Shown here: positions 60,833 through 64,000 of the stretch, one piece after another | How the letters are laid out: each line of letters opens with the position of its first letter | How positions within the stretch are numbered: the first letter of the stretch is position 1 | Assembly (NCBI GenBank): GCA_018266845.1 | Contig: JAFDZO010000009.1 | Location: 253 to 64,252 of the forward strand | Origin: Bacteroidota bacterium | GTDB lineage: Bacteria; Bacteroidota; Ignavibacteria; Tepidaquicellales; Tepidaquicellaceae | DNA: 64,000 bases | Direction of reading: 5' to 3' | Notes under the pieces: model-generated | The model's database searches: none | What the model saw: only the letters and a program-made list of their open reading frames with translations | Told to the model about the DNA's origin: nothing | Made by a program: the position numbers and the translations under genes

Positions 60833-62128
60833 ATGAAAAATTTAAATTTAATTTTCAAGAACTGCAGTTTAGCTTTGATTTTTTTGCTTTTAATATTTCC
60901 GACCAATTTATTAATTGCTCAAATTCAAATCGTTACAATTCCTAATTTTTACACTACTTCTCCACAGTATATAATGGATTTTCCTAGTGATAATGTTGGT
61001 TATATTGCTTGCAAGCAAAGAATTTATAAAACTACGAATGGAGGAATAAATTGGACAATGAATTTGTTTAGTCAGTTATCAAATGAGTTACGACAATTCA
61101 AATTTTATAATGAGCAGGTAGGTTTGTTGTCTAATTCCCAAGGGCAGCTATATAAAACAACTAATGGAGGTATAAATTGGATTAATGTAGCCCCGAGTTT
61201 AGCTACTGGCTACTACTTATTTAGCTTCTTTTCAGAAAATGAATTCATAACTGTTTCTGATGATGATTCCCTATATAGAACAACAAATGGAGCTCTAAGC
61301 TGGTCAAGTTTTTCTATCGAAGCACTTCCTAGTTCATATTATGTGTCAAGTATCAGTAAAGATGGAAATAATCTATATGGTATTACCTATAGCCCTACTT
61401 ACAATGTAAGTTCCTTAATTAAGAGTACTAATCATGGTCAGAATTGGATTTCAACTGCTTTCCCGGGATTTGGTGGGTATGTTTTTCAATCTTTAGAGGC
61501 GGTTAATGGTCATATAATAATCGGGGGTTGGAAATTAAGTCCAAATCCCGCGGTTGTATTATGGAGTGGAAATGAAAACAATGTACAGTTCTATAATAAT
61601 TTCCCTGGTGACGGGGAATGCCACTGGATAAAAATGTTTAATAATGGATACGGATATTCTACTTTATTATTTCAGGGGAGTTCGTACACAAGTTTAATGA
61701 AGACATCTAACTATGGACAAAACTGGGTTAACGATACAACGATTACAAGTTTTGGATATTGGAATTTAACATACTCTAAAATATTTGCACTTGCACCGAG
61801 TACCGGCTCTTTGCTTATCAAAAGTCAATCCGTTGGGGTTACAACACTAAATTCAGAAATCCCTAAATCTTTTGAACTATTTCAAAACTATCCTAATCCA
61901 TTTAATCCTTCAACTAAGATAAAATTCTCGATAAATAAAAATGAGTTTATTCAATTAAAAGTGTTTGATTCAAGTGGGAAAGAGGTTAAAAGTTTATTAC
62001 GAGAAAATTTAAAACCCGGAATTTATAATTTGGAATTTAATGGAGAATCTTTATCGAGTGGTATTTATTATTATCGAATGTATTCAAATAGTTTTTCAGA
62101 TACTAAAAAAATGGTCATTTTTAAATAA
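60833..62128 (+). CDS. Secreted YCF48-like beta-propeller 2 with T9SS sorting domain
   Basis: 431 residues from the ATG at 60833 (MKNLNLIFKNCS..., ribosome-binding GGAG six bases upstream). An in-frame start at 60791 would put 14 residues before the signal peptide and overlap the structured element, so it is rejected. Signal peptide to about residue 30. Blades carry RIYKTTNGG, QLYKTTNGG, LYRTTNGA and SLMKTSNYG. The C-terminus holds NYPNPFNPST and KKMVIFK, a type IX sorting domain. A paralogue of the 58245 gene, in opposite orientation. Confidence 0.85.
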   Translation: MKNLNLIFKNCSLALIFLLLIFPTNLLIAQIQIVTIPNFYTTSPQYIMDFPSDNVGYIACKQRIYKTTNGGINWTMNLFSQLSNELRQFKFYNEQVGLLSNSQGQLYKTTNGGINWINVAPSLATGYYLFSFFSENEFITVSDDDSLYRTTNGALSWSSFSIEALPSSYYVSSISKDGNNLYGITYSPTYNVSSLIKSTNHGQNWISTAFPGFGGYVFQSLEAVNGHIIIGGWKLSPNPAVVLWSGNENNVQFYNNFPGDGECHWIKMFNNGYGYSTLLFQGSSYTSLMKTSNYGQNWVNDTTITSFGYWNLTYSKIFALAPSTGSLLIKSQSVGVTTLNSEIPKSFELFQNYPNPFNPSTKIKFSINKNEFIQLKVFDSSGKEVKSLLRENLKPGIYNLEFNGESLSSGIYYYRMYSNSFSDTKKMVIFK

Positions 62129-62296
62129 TTAAAAATATTCTTAAAGATTAGAGGACAATTTCTTATGTCCTCTAATCAATAAACCTATTTTGACTTTTAA
62201 AATTTCCAGAAACTTTTTTCTTAACTTTAATTTACATCCGAAATATGTCATAATATATTTGACAGGTTCCAATGTTCCTATCTTTTTTTCTTCTTC

Positions 62297-63295
62297 ATGC
62301 AGGAAGTAATTCCAAAACATCAAAACAAAAATTCATTTCTTAAAGCTACCACAAGAGAAGAACAATCTCTACGAAGTCTCCATGAACTTTTTATAAAATT
62401 CAAGATATATGGCTCTCTTAAATCCAACGCTACCATAAGAAATTATACTTATAATTTTTATCTACTTTTGTGCTTTAAACCACAACTTACTCTTACAGAT
62501 TTAACAGAGGAAACAATTATAAATTTTTTTGCTTTTCTAAATAATCGGGAGCGGAAGGTTGGTAAAAAACTAGTTGTTCGTACCTATAAGAAATCAAGCA
62601 TTGCAATAGTCAGGTGTTCGCTAAATTGTTTTTTTGAATGGCTTTTGGAACGTAAATACATATCCTCTAATCCTTTTAAAAACATTCCATTCCCTTCAAT
62701 ATCTTACTCTGACCCAAGAGCATTTTCATCCAAAGAATTTGAAAAAATTTGTTTTGCAGTTAATACTAAATTAGAATGGTCGAGTCTTTTTGTTAAAAAG
62801 AGAAATATTGCTATTATCATGTTTTTAATGTTTACCGGGGTACGTAAAGAAGAGCTATTAAATGTAAAAATTTCAGACATAGATATAAGCAGAAAGATTA
62901 TTTGTATTAATGGCGAAACCTCAAAATCTAAAAGGACTAGGTTAATTCCTATGTCCTTTAAATTAATTCCTTATCTTCAAGATTATCTTAATTATAGATC
63001 AAAGTTTGCATGTCAGTATTTATGGGTATCTAGTACTCTTGACCGACCTTTTACGGAATACGGTGTTAAATACTTAATCAATCTGTTAAGTTGCACAACA
63101 AGGATTAATTGTCACTTACATAGATTCAGACACACATTTGCAACTAACTATTATATGCAATCGCATGACATTATTGGTTTGAAGAAACTAATGGGACATA
63201 AAAACTTGCGAATGACTATGAGTTATTTACGTTCTATACCTGATACGCATATAGCAGAACAAATGAATAAACTAACAATGAATGAGTTCATTTAA
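62297..63295 (+). CDS. Tyrosine recombinase (integrase)
   Basis: 332 residues. The N-terminal core-binding domain is about 25-125. Catalytic residues are R183 (FTGVRKEELL), H275 and R278 (LHRFRHTFAT), H301 (MGHKNLRM) and Y310 (MSYLR), with a plausible Lys near 212. All are in place, so it should be active. It is the likely integrase of the element whose left att site is the tRNA-Ala fragment at 32083. Similar recombinases cut at tRNA genes. A second recombinase starts 600 bp further on in the same direction. Confidence 0.93.
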   Translation: MQEVIPKHQNKNSFLKATTREEQSLRSLHELFIKFKIYGSLKSNATIRNYTYNFYLLLCFKPQLTLTDLTEETIINFFAFLNNRERKVGKKLVVRTYKKSSIAIVRCSLNCFFEWLLERKYISSNPFKNIPFPSISYSDPRAFSSKEFEKICFAVNTKLEWSSLFVKKRNIAIIMFLMFTGVRKEELLNVKISDIDISRKIICINGETSKSKRTRLIPMSFKLIPYLQDYLNYRSKFACQYLWVSSTLDRPFTEYGVKYLINLLSCTTRINCHLHRFRHTFATNYYMQSHDIIGLKKLMGHKNLRMTMSYLRSIPDTHIAEQMNKLTMNEFI

Positions 63296-63895
63296 TTTTA
63301 ATTCTAGCATGATTTATTCTTGACTGAAGGGTATATTTGGGGTAAAATGTCATGTAGCAGCTTAATAAATTAATAGGTTGCAGAGTAAATTCTTTCTACT
63401 ATTTTTTTATTTCATAGTGCGAATGTGCAATTAGTAGACTTACCTTAACCATTGAGGATTTTTATAAAAATGTTCATTTTCTTCAATGAAATAGGGGCTT
63501 TTATGCTAAATTGCGTGAGTCTGTTTATATGGAATAAGTAGACCTCTGTTTATTTATTTGAATTTGCGTAATCTTAGATAGTACTAAGCATTTTTGTACT
63601 TTTAAGAGGACACTATTGAAATAAAGAGGCCTACTCCTGCTGTGGAAAACTAAGATTCTTAATTGACCTTTTTTGATAAATAACAGGTCTAATATAAGAA
63701 AAAAGATTAGGTATTAAATTATATAAGTTTTTTGCTAAGATATATTCTTTGCTGCTAGCGGTATATCAAATGATTAAAAAAATAAAACAAATATAAAATT
63801 AGGATAAAGAAATAAGAACTATCAAACTAAATTAAATAAATAAAAAATAATTTGGATTGAATTAGTACACTGCAACCTATGTAAGTGTATTTTTT
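63296..63895. other. Non-coding stretch between two recombinase genes
   Basis: 600 bp, AT-rich, no credible gene. It is bounded by an inverted repeat: ATAGGTTGCAG (63373-63383) and CTGCAACCTAT (63870-63880), extendable to 14 of 15 matching bases. Inside are several GTAGAC words (near 63438, 63538) and a stem CATTGA...TCAATG (about 63451-63488). These may be binding or attachment sequences for the recombinases. Confidence 0.5.
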
Positions 63896-64000
63896 ATGTC
63901 TATTCAAATTTTATCGCAAAAGTTTTGTGAACATGCCCTCTATATTAAGGGTTTAACTCCCAAGACTGTCCGTTCATATAAATATGCCATTCGGCATTTC
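63896..64000 (+). CDS. Second tyrosine recombinase, N-terminal fragment cut by window edge
   Basis: ATG at 63896 opens 35 codons that run to the end of the window: MSIQILSQKFCEHALYIKG, then LTPKTVRSYKYAIRHF. The L-T-P-K-T-V-x-S-Y pattern is the standard opening of the core-binding domain of phage-type tyrosine recombinases. Two such genes in tandem suggest either a paired recombinase system or the neighbouring element's integrase. Confidence 0.75.
   Translation, partial: MSIQILSQKFCEHALYIKGLTPKTVRSYKYAIRHF

Overview
This AT-rich window looks like a member of the Ignavibacteria/Chlorobi branch of the Bacteroidota group. The best evidence is three secreted proteins that end in the C-terminal sorting domain of the type IX secretion system, with the NYPNPFNP motif typical of that lineage. 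The window has two parts that meet near 32.1 kb.

Chromosomal part, about 1-32,080: an almost uninterrupted minus-strand locus for a surface polysaccharide. It starts with a secretin-like export protein (SLBB), a Wzc-type tyrosine autokinase and a PglK-like ABC exporter. It then carries a complete CMP-pseudaminic acid pathway (PseB, PseC, a fused PseG-PseH, PseI, PseF), mixed with four Gfo/Idh/MocA oxidoreductases, an aldo/keto reductase, a DegT aminotransferase and a GNAT. Further down are three N-acetyl-sugar amidotransferases with two HisH/HisF-like ammonia-supplying pairs, which suggests acetamidino decoration of the nonulosonic acid or other N-acetyl sugars. After an LIC12162-type transferase come CDP-glucose synthesis and dehydration genes (RfbF, RfbG), a C-methyltransferase and the start of a family 2 glycosyltransferase at the left edge. 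A long AT-rich leader (28.5-29.7 kb) and a helical-repeat protein of unknown function lie upstream.

Mobile part, about 32,083 to beyond the right edge: an integrative element. Its left end is a 46-nt 3' fragment of a tRNA-Ala(GGC) gene, broken in the anticodon arm, next to that tRNA's terminator. A tyrosine recombinase at 62.3 kb and the start of another at 63.9 kb lie towards the other end. The second att site is not in the window. In order the element carries: (a) a plus-strand cargo operon (32.4-39.6 kb) with a 1338-residue NACHT-like ATPase ending in a PD-(D/E)XK nuclease motif, a second PD-(D/E)XK protein and a third with a degraded motif, a candidate anti-phage system; (b) a minus-strand four-gene cassette (39.8-44.9 kb) of a MoaA-like radical SAM enzyme, a seryl-tRNA synthetase, a NodU/CmcH-type carbamoyltransferase and a degenerate aldo/keto reductase, a candidate small-molecule pathway with a self-protective or substrate-supplying SerRS; (c) the maintenance/transfer backbone (45.4-53.4 kb) with two replication-relaxation-like proteins, an ArdC-like antirestriction protein, zinc-ribbon proteins, a coiled-coil protein, a VirD4/TraD-like ATPase, a candidate structured RNA of about 235 nt and a degenerate primase; (d) a minus-strand operon of five small genes including a three-TM protein; (e) secreted proteins, three with T9SS sorting domains; (f) the recombinases.

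Four intergenic stretches in the element (45.11, 46.29, 58.15 and 60.63 kb) fold into nested hairpins or cloverleaf-like junctions. They share an architecture rather than an obvious sequence. They and the 52.3-52.6 kb RNA candidate are the least explained structures in the window.
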